A stretch of 64,000 nt of DNA, taken from IMG/VR virus record IMGVR_UViG_3300031999_000006, positions 32,622-96,621 of that record. The stretch is one strand, 5' to 3'. Positions 25,627 to 33,787 of the stretch are shown in pieces. The translations under genes and the position numbers were made by a program. Within the stretch, counting starts at the first letter, position 1, and the number at the start of each line of letters is the position of its first letter. Under the pieces are notes generated by a model. The model saw only the letters and a list, made by a program, of their open reading frames with translations. It did no database searches and was not told the DNA's origin. The stretch comes from a virus.

Positions 25627-27252
25627 TCAATTCCTTGGACCCATCAGAAGATCGGCCAACTTATCGTAGTCCTTTTTACTAGGCAGTTTAATTCGGCGAA
25701 CCAGATCGGCATAGTCAACCTTGCCTTTACTTCCTTTGGTAATCCTCTTTTCCATGACGGGCAGTCCCTCCAAGTCATAAAACTGTCTTGGATCTTCAAC
25801 ACCAGCCATCTCAGCCGCCCAGATGCTAAGAAGAGTTGAACCGCACTGCCGGCATAAGAAGATCTCTCCCTTTTCCGATACATAGGGCTGGTCACAACTT
25901 ACTGTCATCCCAAAGGGAAAGTCTAGCTCCTTACCAAGGATCCACTCCTCGGACTTCATAATCTGTTGCATGACCGAAACGTAAGTGATGCGATCACCGA
26001 CTAGTGTTGAGTATTTAGTCATCTCCAGGAAGGCACGAACGAAGTACTCTGAGTTGTCAGGATAGAAGCCCTCCTCGGTGAGGTTACTCATTCCGGTAAC
26101 GAGGTGAACTCGATCCGACTTGTTACTCAGGATCTGCTGTTCCGCCAACGAGGCAAGGATGGATAGGAAAATTGCGTTGCGATTGCTCACCCACGCAGTC
26201 GTTGTCTTGATGTAACTCTCCGTCCCTGTCTCGATAGGAATGGTCGGTCTAATCAATGACGAAGGATCCCCCTTGAAGATGTTCTGTAAATCAATGCCGA
26301 CCCACTCCGAGCCCATGTAATCAGCAAGACGCCTGGAGGCCAAACTCTCTGCCTCCCAGCCCCGCTGACCATAGTTGAAGTTCACCAGAGTCACTCGGTA
26401 TCCCAGGCGCCTCATGACAAACGCGGACAGGCCACTATCAATCCCGCCGGAAGAGGAGACCAGGACAGACTCGCTATTGATCTTCACTGATGGCTTCCAT
26501 ACCGGATGGTATCGGTTGGGTTGGAAGGTCATGATCCTTTCCATCCCACTATCAAGATCAATCTCCCGAATGGTGTTTCCATCCTGCCAATGATAATACC
26601 AATCCTCCCACACATTCATTCCGCAACGCGGGGAGTCGGTGATCTTCCTAGTTACTGATTCGATCACGTCAAGACATGAGTGAAGTATAACCCCCTTTCC
26701 TCTGATACAACAGATTGCCAAAGGTTTGAAGTCATTGACACAGAACAGACGATTAGCTTCTTGATCATAGAGAAGAAAAGCAAACCCACCCACCATCTCC
26801 CCCATAACTTTCTCCATATTATGACTCGTTTGATAGGACTTGAGAATAACTTCACTATCAATCTTTGTTTGATAGTTGGAGTATTTGTCCACCACGAAAT
26901 TTGCCACTGAACCATTATGGGAAAGAATCAGCGCCCCCTCCTTTGTATATACAATCGGCTGAAGATTCTTATCTGAACTTTCAACTTCAGTCTCTGGTTG
27001 GGCACGGAAGTTCGCAATGATCAAACTACCCTTTACCGGGGCAGGATCCATCAACCAATTCTTAACCGCCCACTTGTCAATAGAATAGGTCTTCGTGGAC
27101 TTAAAGGTCAGTATCTCTTTCTTCCGGACATCAGGAACCAGAGCGATACCAAAGCCATCCTGTCCTCTATTCTCCGCCGCAGAGAACAACGCATCGTACG
27201 TATCCCAATCAAAGACCCCATCCCGATTCCAAACGCCCACTATGCCACACAT
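25627..27252 (-). CDS. gat-queC: Gat-QueC: class II glutamine amidotransferase fused to QueC-like domain
   Basis: 541 residues. The protein begins MCGIVGVWN, so Cys2 is the Ntn amidotransferase nucleophile; ENRGQDGFGIAL, NFRAQPET and ILSHNGSVANF complete the GATase II domain (about 1-230). The second domain has the PP-loop VSSSGGIDSGLS (266-277), VSNRNAIFLSILASLAEQQ, TGMSNLTEEGFYPDNSEYF and a zinc site ending LCRQCGS. In archaea Gat-QueC converts preQ0 to archaeosine (G+) on tRNA, and a relative accounts for deoxy-G+ in phage 9g. Its presence here predicts dG+ in DNA. Confidence 0.9.
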   Translation of the reverse strand: MCGIVGVWNRDGVFDWDTYDALFSAAENRGQDGFGIALVPDVRKKEILTFKSTKTYSIDKWAVKNWLMDPAPVKGSLIIANFRAQPETEVESSDKNLQPIVYTKEGALILSHNGSVANFVVDKYSNYQTKIDSEVILKSYQTSHNMEKVMGEMVGGFAFLLYDQEANRLFCVNDFKPLAICCIRGKGVILHSCLDVIESVTRKITDSPRCGMNVWEDWYYHWQDGNTIREIDLDSGMERIMTFQPNRYHPVWKPSVKINSESVLVSSSGGIDSGLSAFVMRRLGYRVTLVNFNYGQRGWEAESLASRRLADYMGSEWVGIDLQNIFKGDPSSLIRPTIPIETGTESYIKTTTAWVSNRNAIFLSILASLAEQQILSNKSDRVHLVTGMSNLTEEGFYPDNSEYFVRAFLEMTKYSTLVGDRITYVSVMQQIMKSEEWILGKELDFPFGMTVSCDQPYVSEKGEIFLCRQCGSTLLSIWAAEMAGVEDPRQFYDLEGLPVMEKRITKGSKGKVDYADLVRRIKLPSKKDYDKLADLLMGPRN

Positions 27253-27253
27253 C

Positions 27254-27448
27254 CTACTTCCCCTCTGGTATTAACTTTGACAAAGAGGCAACCAACGATT
27301 CGAATGCCCCCCGCATTGCTTTATCGGCTCCCCGTGCCTTTATAACATGAGCAACTGCATGATAAGTTCCCTTCCCATCTACATAATAAAAGCAGGGATA
27401 GTGTCGTTTTGTTTGGGGTGCCTGCTCAAGATAAATAAGTTGCACCAT
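27254..27448 (-). CDS. Hypothetical protein, 64 residues
   Basis: Begins MVQLIYLEQAPQTKRHYPCF, with YHAVAHVIKARGADKAMRGA later, so a beta start and an amphipathic helix. It sits between the SDR gene and gat-queC, one base from the latter. No family recognised; could be a small partner of the modification enzymes. Confidence 0.55.
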   Translation of the reverse strand: MVQLIYLEQAPQTKRHYPCFYYVDGKGTYHAVAHVIKARGADKAMRGAFESLVASLSKLIPEGK

Positions 27449-27457
27449 TGTTTCCTC

Positions 27458-28162
27458 CTACAGAGACTTTCCTCCGTCTATGATCAAGTCTTGACCAGTG
27501 ATATAGTCACCTGCCTTTGAGCACAGGAAAGCGACCAACTCGGCAACCTCCTCAGGTTTGGCTTCTCTCTTCTTTGGAATTGACTGTACCAAATGCTCAG
27601 GTGTGGGTTGATTGATGTTCACAAGATTAGTAGGTGCAACAAAGCCTGGTGATACTGAGTTGATACAAAGAGTCGGGAATAATTTGGCAAGTGACTTAGT
27701 GAGCATAATCAAACCTGCCTTACTCACACAGTACTCGACTATGTCAATGTCCGCCTCCGCCCGACTGCCTGAGATTGAAGCGATGTTGATGATCCTTCCC
27801 CCCCCAGGCATCTTCTCAATAACTGCCTGGGACAGAAAGAACGGAGCCCGAAGATTCGTATCCAAGACCCGATTGTATTCACTTATCCCCACTACTCCGA
27901 ACTTGTGAAACGGCATCACTCCAGCATTGTTAACCAAGATGTCGATAGTTTGTCTACCCAACTCTCGACAGACATGCTCAAGATCAACACCAATGGAGAG
28001 GTCGGTCGCCACCTGGTCAAGGTTGCAAGGTGACGGTACCCTATCCTTAGGAATGAAGGAACGACCAACGTGTATGAACTTAGCATTTGGAAACTCGTCA
28101 TTGAGTCGAGTAAGGATTGCCAAGCCGATACCTTGACTAGCTCCGGTGATAATTATTCTCAT
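27458..28162 (-). CDS. Short-chain dehydrogenase/reductase (SDR)
   Basis: 234 residues, classical SDR length. The NAD(P)-binding motif is ITGASQGIGLAI, the structural motif DILVNNAGVMPF, the catalytic Ser in NIASISGSR and the Tyr/Lys pair in YCVSKAGLIML. SVSPGFVAPTN and YITGQDLIIDGGKSL match the family C-terminus. SDRs are uncommon in phages. It lies between the methyltransferase and gat-queC, inside the 7-deazaguanine gene block, so it may act on a base intermediate or on an independent small molecule; the substrate is not visible in the sequence. Confidence 0.88.
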   Translation of the reverse strand: MRIIITGASQGIGLAILTRLNDEFPNAKFIHVGRSFIPKDRVPSPCNLDQVATDLSIGVDLEHVCRELGRQTIDILVNNAGVMPFHKFGVVGISEYNRVLDTNLRAPFFLSQAVIEKMPGGGRIINIASISGSRAEADIDIVEYCVSKAGLIMLTKSLAKLFPTLCINSVSPGFVAPTNLVNINQPTPEHLVQSIPKKREAKPEEVAELVAFLCSKAGDYITGQDLIIDGGKSL

Positions 28163-28174
28163 TTCTTTTTCTCC

Positions 28175-28876
28175 TCACTTCATAAACCAATCTCGGTCCT
28201 CTAAAAAGTTATTAATTGTTCCTCCCACAACGAAAGGAGCCAACAACATATCTTCTACAAAGTCTTGTACCTTCTCGAGTACAAAACCAACACGATAATG
28301 TCTCGGGGTAGTGGGCTCACAAAATCTTAACCTCTCCACCACCTCAAAACCAAACGAACGGGTATATCTACAAAAGGACAGCTCATCCACAGTCTGTGCC
28401 ATTGGGAGAATGGTACTAGAAACAGTATCAACTACAAGGTACCCACCAACCTTGAGTACTCGATTGCACTCAATAAGGGATTCAACCAGACTCCTGACAA
28501 AGCACAGAACACCCCAGACAATTACACAGTCAAAAAAGTTACTGGTAAAGGGGATGTTTTCACAAAATCCTTGCTCTACCGGTTTCCCTTTTGCACAAGC
28601 ATTCTGAAACTTTACTTCGTTCGGTTCCACTCCGTGTGTAATAAAAGGCAGTTGATCAAAAGTAAACCCCGAACCACAGCCAACATCCAAAACAAAACGA
28701 CCAGTCCAACCATTTGGAAAGCGTTGGCATACGTCATTCAACTCCCGCAAGAGGACTGGGGAACCACTGACAACCCCCTTGTACAGTTCGTTATTCTGTA
28801 TCTGATCATCGAATGCATCTCGATTGATCAAACTATCCAAGCGGGCCAAAAGTTCAAGATTGTAACTTTTTATCAT
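28175..28876 (-). CDS. SAM-dependent methyltransferase (class I)
   Basis: 233 residues from ATG 28876, which has a strong AAAGGAG site; the longer frame to 29017 only shadows the upstream gene. Motif I is RFVLDVGCGSGFTFDQL, followed by HGVEPNE (acidic loop), IPFTSNFFDCVIVWGVLCF and NRVLKVGGYLVVDT, the layout of UbiE/COQ5-like small-molecule methyltransferases. It has none of the NPPY-type motifs of DNA adenine/cytosine N-methylases. Gene neighbours are a radical SAM protein and an SDR. A role in tailoring 7-deazaguanine is an inference. Confidence 0.85.
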   Translation of the reverse strand: MIKSYNLELLARLDSLINRDAFDDQIQNNELYKGVVSGSPVLLRELNDVCQRFPNGWTGRFVLDVGCGSGFTFDQLPFITHGVEPNEVKFQNACAKGKPVEQGFCENIPFTSNFFDCVIVWGVLCFVRSLVESLIECNRVLKVGGYLVVDTVSSTILPMAQTVDELSFCRYTRSFGFEVVERLRFCEPTTPRHYRVGFVLEKVQDFVEDMLLAPFVVGGTINNFLEDRDWFMK

Positions 28877-29891
28877 ACTGTTCTCCTTTATAATATTTCG
28901 AGTCATGGAACTGAAAGACACCCATCCCAAATTCTTTTTGGTCGGTCTCGTAAAAGTGATCTGCCTGCCACCAGTAACTCCAGAAGCATCCCGGGCAATC
29001 TTGTCGATCTTGATCATTTGCGATTACAAAGTTGGAAAGGTTTTTCCTCACATCAAAAATCGAGAACTTAGGAGAGTGAGTGCCCCGCCGATAACCACAA
29101 CATCGCATCCGCCCATCAGCATCCACCGAATAGATCAGAGGCATCTTACAATGCCATGACATATCCATTCCATGCTTGATTGCATCGTCAAAGTATTCAG
29201 GTGGGTTTTGAACTTGGACGGTTCCTTTAATCACCTCTTCCTTGATCTTGAAGATGGAGTCCTCAAACCAAGACCTATCACTTTCCCGAAATACCAGATC
29301 AGGAATCTCCTCTGCCTTCGGGAAGAAATCGAAGCCACCGTCCTTATCCCAGTGAAGGAAGTTGATCGCCACCCAGATATCCTTGTCAGTCATCTGCTTT
29401 ACTGTAGCAAGTGCGTGTGCTAGTGTCTGACGAGATACCGTAAGTGTCCCATGCCTATCAGGGACTCCCAGAACCTTCGCCTCCTGAAGCGCAGAATAGG
29501 CACGACGTGACTTAATCTCCATGTCTCCCAATTTGACTTCTCGAGAGAAGTCCAGAATATCACATCCGCAACTCAGATTCTTGAGACCAGCCCGTACCAA
29601 GTCATACTTCAGTCGATCAAAAAGGCCAGGCGAGCAACTGCTGTACATAGCGTACGGCATCCTATCACCCAACCAACGAATGAAGTCAACAATACCTTGA
29701 ACCGCTAGAGGTTCGTTGCCTAGGATCAAGTGGAAAGAAACACCCAACTCCTCCAACTCCTCGAATGCCCTCTTCCACTGTGTGGTATCCATTTCCGATT
29801 CAGTCAACTTAGAATCCCGCAGACGGCAGTAGTCACACCGCATCGGACAGAACCGAGTCAGATAAACACAGGAGAATAGATACTTGTTCAT
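28854..29891 (-). CDS. Radical SAM protein with C-terminal Cys cluster (deazaguanine block)
   Basis: 345 residues. The cluster motif is FCPMRCDYCRLR (CxxxCxxC, about residues 14-25). The usual GGE is replaced by LILGNEPLAVQG. The C-terminal part has WHCKMPLIYSVDADGRMRCC and DCPGCFWSYWWQ, an auxiliary-cluster (SPASM/twitch-like) arrangement. It is unlike QueE, so it is a second, separate radical SAM activity. ATG 29891 overlaps the folE-fusion stop (ATGA), and the gene overlaps the methyltransferase start by 23 bases. Substrate unknown; genomic position suggests base or nucleotide chemistry. Confidence 0.85.
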   Translation of the reverse strand: MNKYLFSCVYLTRFCPMRCDYCRLRDSKLTESEMDTTQWKRAFEELEELGVSFHLILGNEPLAVQGIVDFIRWLGDRMPYAMYSSCSPGLFDRLKYDLVRAGLKNLSCGCDILDFSREVKLGDMEIKSRRAYSALQEAKVLGVPDRHGTLTVSRQTLAHALATVKQMTDKDIWVAINFLHWDKDGGFDFFPKAEEIPDLVFRESDRSWFEDSIFKIKEEVIKGTVQVQNPPEYFDDAIKHGMDMSWHCKMPLIYSVDADGRMRCCGYRRGTHSPKFSIFDVRKNLSNFVIANDQDRQDCPGCFWSYWWQADHFYETDQKEFGMGVFQFHDSKYYKGEQYDKKLQS

Positions 29892-30838
29892 TTCGATCCC
29901 AATCTTCCAAGGAACTCTGACTTGACCGCCGCCTCACGGAAGGATCCTCCAAGATAGTTGGTAAGCATCTTCACATTTTCCTTCTCAACTCCCCGAATCA
30001 TCATGCACAAATGTACACCCTCCACCACTACTCCTACTCCAAGTGGAGAAACTATTTTCTCAAACTCACGACCAATCTGCATGGTCATCCGTTCTTGAAT
30101 CTGAAGGCGACGAGAAAAGCAGTCCACCAGACGAGCGATCTTTGATACTCCAACGATTCGCTTATCCGGAATATAAGCAAAGTGTACCACGCCATAGAAG
30201 GGAAGCATGTGATGCTCACACATTGAGTAAAAGTGAATATCCCTTAGCATGATCATCTCATCGTATGACTCAGTTGAGAAAGCAGTACCTAGAATGGCTT
30301 CAGGATCCTGCCGGTACCCACTGGTCAACTCATTCCACATCTTGTCAATCCGCCGAGGAGTGTCACGAAGACCTTCTCGCATCGGATCCTCTCCGATTGA
30401 TCGTAACAGAGTAATGGTTGCCTGCTTTCGTCCGCCGGCCTCATCAGAATCTGTCTCCCACGGAAACTGATACCAGACATCCTTGGCCTTGTCCTCAGGT
30501 GTCTTGACGAATAAGGCATACGCCTTGAGATTCAACTTCCTTTTGGCGGCCTCGTCTTGGATGAACTGCAACGTAGCCCCTGAGTCCCAGATATCATCAA
30601 TGACCAGGATCGCTTCGTCCTTGAACTCATCCATCCACTTGGTAGTGAAAGGATCAACGACCTTGAAGTCAAACCTCTTACCGGTAATTGATGATAGGAG
30701 CGACTGAACCCTAATAGCGGGATAGATGCCTCCACGAGACACCCCCACGATCACGTCCGGAGGATACGGAACTTGCGTGTGCACCAGATCCTTCACCATC
30801 TCCCACACTTGATCAAAAGTCAGAAGTATCTTCTCCAT
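29888..30838 (-). CDS. folE: Phosphoribosyltransferase-GTP cyclohydrolase I (FolE) fusion
   Basis: 316 residues in one frame. Residues 1-135 are a purine-type phosphoribosyltransferase: VIVGVSRGGIYPAIR (29-43), PRPP loop LVIDDIWDSGAT (78-89) and VWYQFPWE, as in Gpt-like enzymes. Residues about 141-316 are FolE: IGEDPMREGLRDTPRRIDKM, the zinc site SMCEHHMLPF, DKRIVGVSKIARLVD, RLQIQERMTMQI and HLCMMIRGVE. FolE makes 7,8-dihydroneopterin triphosphate from GTP, the first step to 7-deazaguanine. A fused guanine-salvage domain could raise GTP supply. ATG 30838 has GAGGATTGATC before it. I do not recall this fusion being described. Confidence 0.9.
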   Translation of the reverse strand: MEKILLTFDQVWEMVKDLVHTQVPYPPDVIVGVSRGGIYPAIRVQSLLSSITGKRFDFKVVDPFTTKWMDEFKDEAILVIDDIWDSGATLQFIQDEAAKRKLNLKAYALFVKTPEDKAKDVWYQFPWETDSDEAGGRKQATITLLRSIGEDPMREGLRDTPRRIDKMWNELTSGYRQDPEAILGTAFSTESYDEMIMLRDIHFYSMCEHHMLPFYGVVHFAYIPDKRIVGVSKIARLVDCFSRRLQIQERMTMQIGREFEKIVSPLGVGVVVEGVHLCMMIRGVEKENVKMLTNYLGGSFREAAVKSEFLGRLGSK

Positions 30839-30840
30839 GA

Positions 30841-32208
30841 TCAATCCTCCATACCCGGCTCAACTATCAGACACTTTCCTTTGTTTACCTTTAGTGGAAT
30901 ACACCACTTGTCCGCCACCTCCCGACCGCCGGCCGAATAGATCCGGCAATCCTGATATCCATTGGTTGGCTCCGCCTTCGCCTCATCCTCTGACTGATTA
31001 AATGTCAGGATAATATCGGCATCCCGCATTGGTTCAATGGAGTCCCCAGAGTCCACCATTCCGATTACTTCCTTCTCTCCACCTCTGATTAATGTGCCAC
31101 GGTTGGCCTGGTGAACCAACCAGATCGCAACATCATACTCTTGTGCGACTGCCAATAGCTCCTTTGTAATCTGTCCCAGTTTTGCATACTTACCGCCGTC
31201 ACGATCAATAAGTTTTCCTGCGACTTCCATCAATCCCAGGTAGTCAAGCAATAGAACATCTATCCGAAGATTCTTCACGTTCCGAAGTTTTTGAAGATGG
31301 GCCTCGATGGTAGCGGCTGTGCACTTAAGAGGAGGAAAGTTCTTTATCACCAGTACTCCACACTGCATAGTTGCTAGCATTTCTCCGATCCTCGTTCGGA
31401 TCGCATCCTCGTTATCCTTTAGATTGTCTTTCACCACTCCTGAAAAGTGGGCGTCATATAAAACCATTGTTCGTCTAGCACTACTTTCCATTCCAATGTG
31501 CAAAACGTTTTTCCCCCTCAACAATGCCCCCCTAGCAAAATTCACCAGAGTAATTGTCTTACCCCGTTTCGTTGGGCCCATAATGATACCCAACTCCCCC
31601 TGCGCCAAACCACCACCTAAATGCCTATCAAGTGTTGGTATCCCTGTTGGAATAGCAACCTCACCTCGACACCAGCCGCTTTTTCTATCTGCCAATCGTT
31701 GCTCCAGTTCCTCAAAGTAGAATGACCCCATCTCATGCGTTGACTCTCCAACCGAAACGGCATCCTTGATCTCCTTAAGGATGCCCGGGTAGTCCCTTTT
31801 CTTTTGCAGTAAATTAATACTTTTCAGAATTGCTATCTTGACCAGTTGGTATTGTGCCCATGCTACCACTTGGTCACGAATGTAATGATAGTCCGTAACC
31901 TGGGCGCCCTCGAGCATAAGTTTGCTATACTGTTCCGTGTACACCTCACGAGGAAGAGGGCGCTTGGACATATCTAGATGAACATCCAGCTCCTGAGTTA
32001 ACTCCTCAAACTCAATACACCGGCCATACTTATCATGGAACTTTAGCATGATCCGAACCAGATCAGACAGAACAGGATTCTCAAAGTACTCTGGCTTCAC
32101 TATTTCTTTTACCATGAGAAATGACTCATGATCAAAAAACATCATGGCAACAATACGATGCTGTATTTCTTCCGTAAAGTCTTTTGTATATGTTTCTGGA
32201 TTAGACAT
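30841..32208 (-). CDS. dnaB: Replicative DNA helicase, DnaB-like
   Basis: 455 residues. A DnaB-type N-terminal helical domain (HRIVAMMFFDHESFLMVKEI, then PVLSDLVRIMLKFHDKYG) precedes a RecA-fold ATPase: PTGIPTLDRHLGGGLAQGEL, Walker A IIMGPTKRGKTITLVNFARG, Walker B VLLLDYLGLMEVAG and IWLVHQANRG. It unwinds the fork together with the primase at 7798-8745. It overlaps the upstream gene by 8 bases. Confidence 0.92.
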   Translation of the reverse strand: MSNPETYTKDFTEEIQHRIVAMMFFDHESFLMVKEIVKPEYFENPVLSDLVRIMLKFHDKYGRCIEFEELTQELDVHLDMSKRPLPREVYTEQYSKLMLEGAQVTDYHYIRDQVVAWAQYQLVKIAILKSINLLQKKRDYPGILKEIKDAVSVGESTHEMGSFYFEELEQRLADRKSGWCRGEVAIPTGIPTLDRHLGGGLAQGELGIIMGPTKRGKTITLVNFARGALLRGKNVLHIGMESSARRTMVLYDAHFSGVVKDNLKDNEDAIRTRIGEMLATMQCGVLVIKNFPPLKCTAATIEAHLQKLRNVKNLRIDVLLLDYLGLMEVAGKLIDRDGGKYAKLGQITKELLAVAQEYDVAIWLVHQANRGTLIRGGEKEVIGMVDSGDSIEPMRDADIILTFNQSEDEAKAEPTNGYQDCRIYSAGGREVADKWCIPLKVNKGKCLIVEPGMED

Positions 32209-32950
32209 ACTTTCCTACCTCACTACTTTCAACTGCCTTGGACAACTCATCCCGAACTCTCTGTAGTTCGTATGACTCTTCTTTTGTCAAGGTTTCCCAT
32301 GTCTCCGAAATATACTTGGTTAAGAAAATTGACCACCCCTCAACCTGTCTAAGTAAAGGAGAGGTGGCCACGTAAAAGCGAGTCACCATTCCTGATCTGG
32401 CCATTACCTCCAGAACCTCCAGTACCTCCTTCGGTTCCGGCAGTCGACCCAGTCGTTCCTGTTTCTTGGTCAGGACAGAAAGGAACGCATACCCCGAGTT
32501 GAGTATCGAGATCGTCAGATCCTTTTTGGGCAGACTGTAGAAAGCGCGCTCACGATCTGACTCGAGTTTGTATTGTGCCTTGATCCTTTCCTTATATCTC
32601 AGGAAGCGATCAATGGCTTTGTCTGTGAGCATCATGTCAAAGGTGACAGGAATCTTTTGTGCGGAGAAATAAGGTACGAGTATTTCGAACTGAGCCTTCA
32701 AGAATATCTCGATCTCAGTCTCTAACGCGACTACCAGCAGAATCAAACGCCGGATTTTCTCCTCAGCCTTAGCCCGGGCCGTGGGCGAGTTAATCATAGC
32801 ACCTTTGTAAAACCAACTCGGTCGCTTCTGGTAGTAGTGACAGTAAGCGGCGAACGTGTTGGCGATGTGACGGAATGTCTCGTGAGTCAAAAGCATCTCG
32901 ACTGCGTCAGCACCTGTTAACTCAACTGAGGCAAACTTCTTCTTATTCAC
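32201..32950 (-). CDS. Hypothetical protein upstream of replicative helicase
   Basis: 249 residues, largely helical and basic-acidic mixed. GTG start 32950 with AGGATTGATCA before it. Segments such as KIRRLILLVVALETEIEIF and FMVTR-like strands give no known family. As the gene directly before dnaB and behind a structured leader it may be a helicase loader or other replication-initiation factor; position is the only support. Confidence 0.6.
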   Translation of the reverse strand: MNKKKFASVELTGADAVEMLLTHETFRHIANTFAAYCHYYQKRPSWFYKGAMINSPTARAKAEEKIRRLILLVVALETEIEIFLKAQFEILVPYFSAQKIPVTFDMMLTDKAIDRFLRYKERIKAQYKLESDRERAFYSLPKKDLTISILNSGYAFLSVLTKKQERLGRLPEPKEVLEVLEVMARSGMVTRFYVATSPLLRQVEGWSIFLTKYISETWETLTKEESYELQRVRDELSKAVESSEVGKYV

Positions 32951-32965
32951 TGATCAATCCTGTCT

Positions 32966-33092
32966 CGCGGCTCTGCCGCGTGCGGACGCCTCGTCCGCTT
33001 CTATCACATAGTGCTAAAGCACTATGTTCTAGTGTAAAAATTACTAAAGATAATACTGATAAACAATTGGAGCCTATTGGTCGTATATAGGC
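32966..33092 (-). promoter_or_regulatory. Array of perfect hairpins in the leader of the helicase operon
   Basis: Four inverted repeats follow each other: GCCTAT/ATAGGC (33092-33072, ten-base-scale loop), ACATAGTGCT/AGCACTATGT (33027-33006), GCGGAC/GTCCGC (32998-32982) and CGCGGC/GCCGCG (32980-32966). The last three have perfect arms, short loops and almost no spacing. They lie between a TATAAT box and the GTG at 32950. No U-tract follows, so they are not simple terminators. RNA-stability elements, attenuation or protein binding are possible. Confidence 0.7.
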
Positions 33093-33095
33093 CTT

Positions 33096-33124
33096 ATTAT
33101 AATTAAGCACGACTAATCTTCACA
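33096..33124 (-). promoter_or_regulatory. Possible promoter before the hairpin leader
   Basis: TATAAT at 33101-33096 on the minus strand lies in an AT-rich patch. The hexamer 17 bases upstream (TGTGAA) is a poor -35. It could be a weak or activator-dependent promoter for the 32201-32950 gene and dnaB. Confidence 0.35.
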
Positions 33125-33125
33125 G

Positions 33126-33341
33126 TCACAATGGAAACAATCTGGCAAACGCCCTCTTGGCATCAGGTGAGATGAGGTCAAGACAGTCAAGAACTTTTAC
33201 ACGATCGTTAGCATTGAAGTAGTAACACTCATGAAGAAAAGCAACGAGGTTGTCCTTTATAACCTTCGTTGGTAAAGGTTCATCTTTTGCAATCCCCAAG
33301 CGGGTTTCCACCAGTTGACTTGGTGTTGTTACCTTACTCAT
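33126..33341 (-). CDS. Hypothetical protein, 71 residues
   Basis: Begins MSKVTTPSQLVETRL and ends SPDAKRAFARLFPL; helical in the C-terminal half. The ATG has CAAGGAGAAAAC before it. It lies between queD and the helicase leader. No family recognised. Confidence 0.6.
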   Translation of the reverse strand: MSKVTTPSQLVETRLGIAKDEPLPTKVIKDNLVAFLHECYYFNANDRVKVLDCLDLISPDAKRAFARLFPL

Positions 33342-33367
33342 CAGTTTTCTCCTTGTTCAAGATTTTA

Positions 33368-33787
33368 CTACAGCCCGCAGTAACGAGCCGAGGCGTGATC
33401 AGATTCCCACACAGTGACTGACGACAGAATAAAAGTGAAAAGCGAGCAGTCCAACTTTTCCCTGATCTTGTCAAAGATTACCTTAGCCAGATTTTCGCAG
33501 GTAGGTTCGCCATCAATGAGGAACAACTTGTGGTCCTCAAGGGCCATCCACAACTCACGATCTCTTGAGTTTAGGATAGTAGCATGATCAAAGAAATGCA
33601 TGACCAAGTTGATCGCCGAGAGTTTCAGAATGGCAAAATCCACAACCATTCCTGTCTTAGGATCTGGGTTACCAGCTACTCCGATTGAGACCCTCCAAGT
33701 ATGCCCATGAAGATTCCTGCACTTGCCTTCATGGTGCATCAATCGGTGGGCCGCATCGAACTTTGCTTCGTAGAAGAGTTCAAGCAT
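33368..33787 (-). CDS. queD: 6-carboxy-5,6,7,8-tetrahydropterin synthase (QueD)
   Basis: 139 residues of the PTPS/QueD fold. Zinc ligands appear as FDAAHRL and HGHTWRV, preceded by the catalytic Cys in GKCRNLHGH. FFDHATIL, EPTCENLAKVIF and SVTVWES complete the pattern. QueD converts dihydroneopterin triphosphate, the FolE product, to 6-carboxy-tetrahydropterin, the QueE substrate. ATG 33787 overlaps the upstream stop (TAATG). It is 2.5 kb upstream of the FolE fusion gene. Confidence 0.93.
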   Translation of the reverse strand: MLELFYEAKFDAAHRLMHHEGKCRNLHGHTWRVSIGVAGNPDPKTGMVVDFAILKLSAINLVMHFFDHATILNSRDRELWMALEDHKLFLIDGEPTCENLAKVIFDKIREKLDCSLFTFILSSVTVWESDHASARYCGL

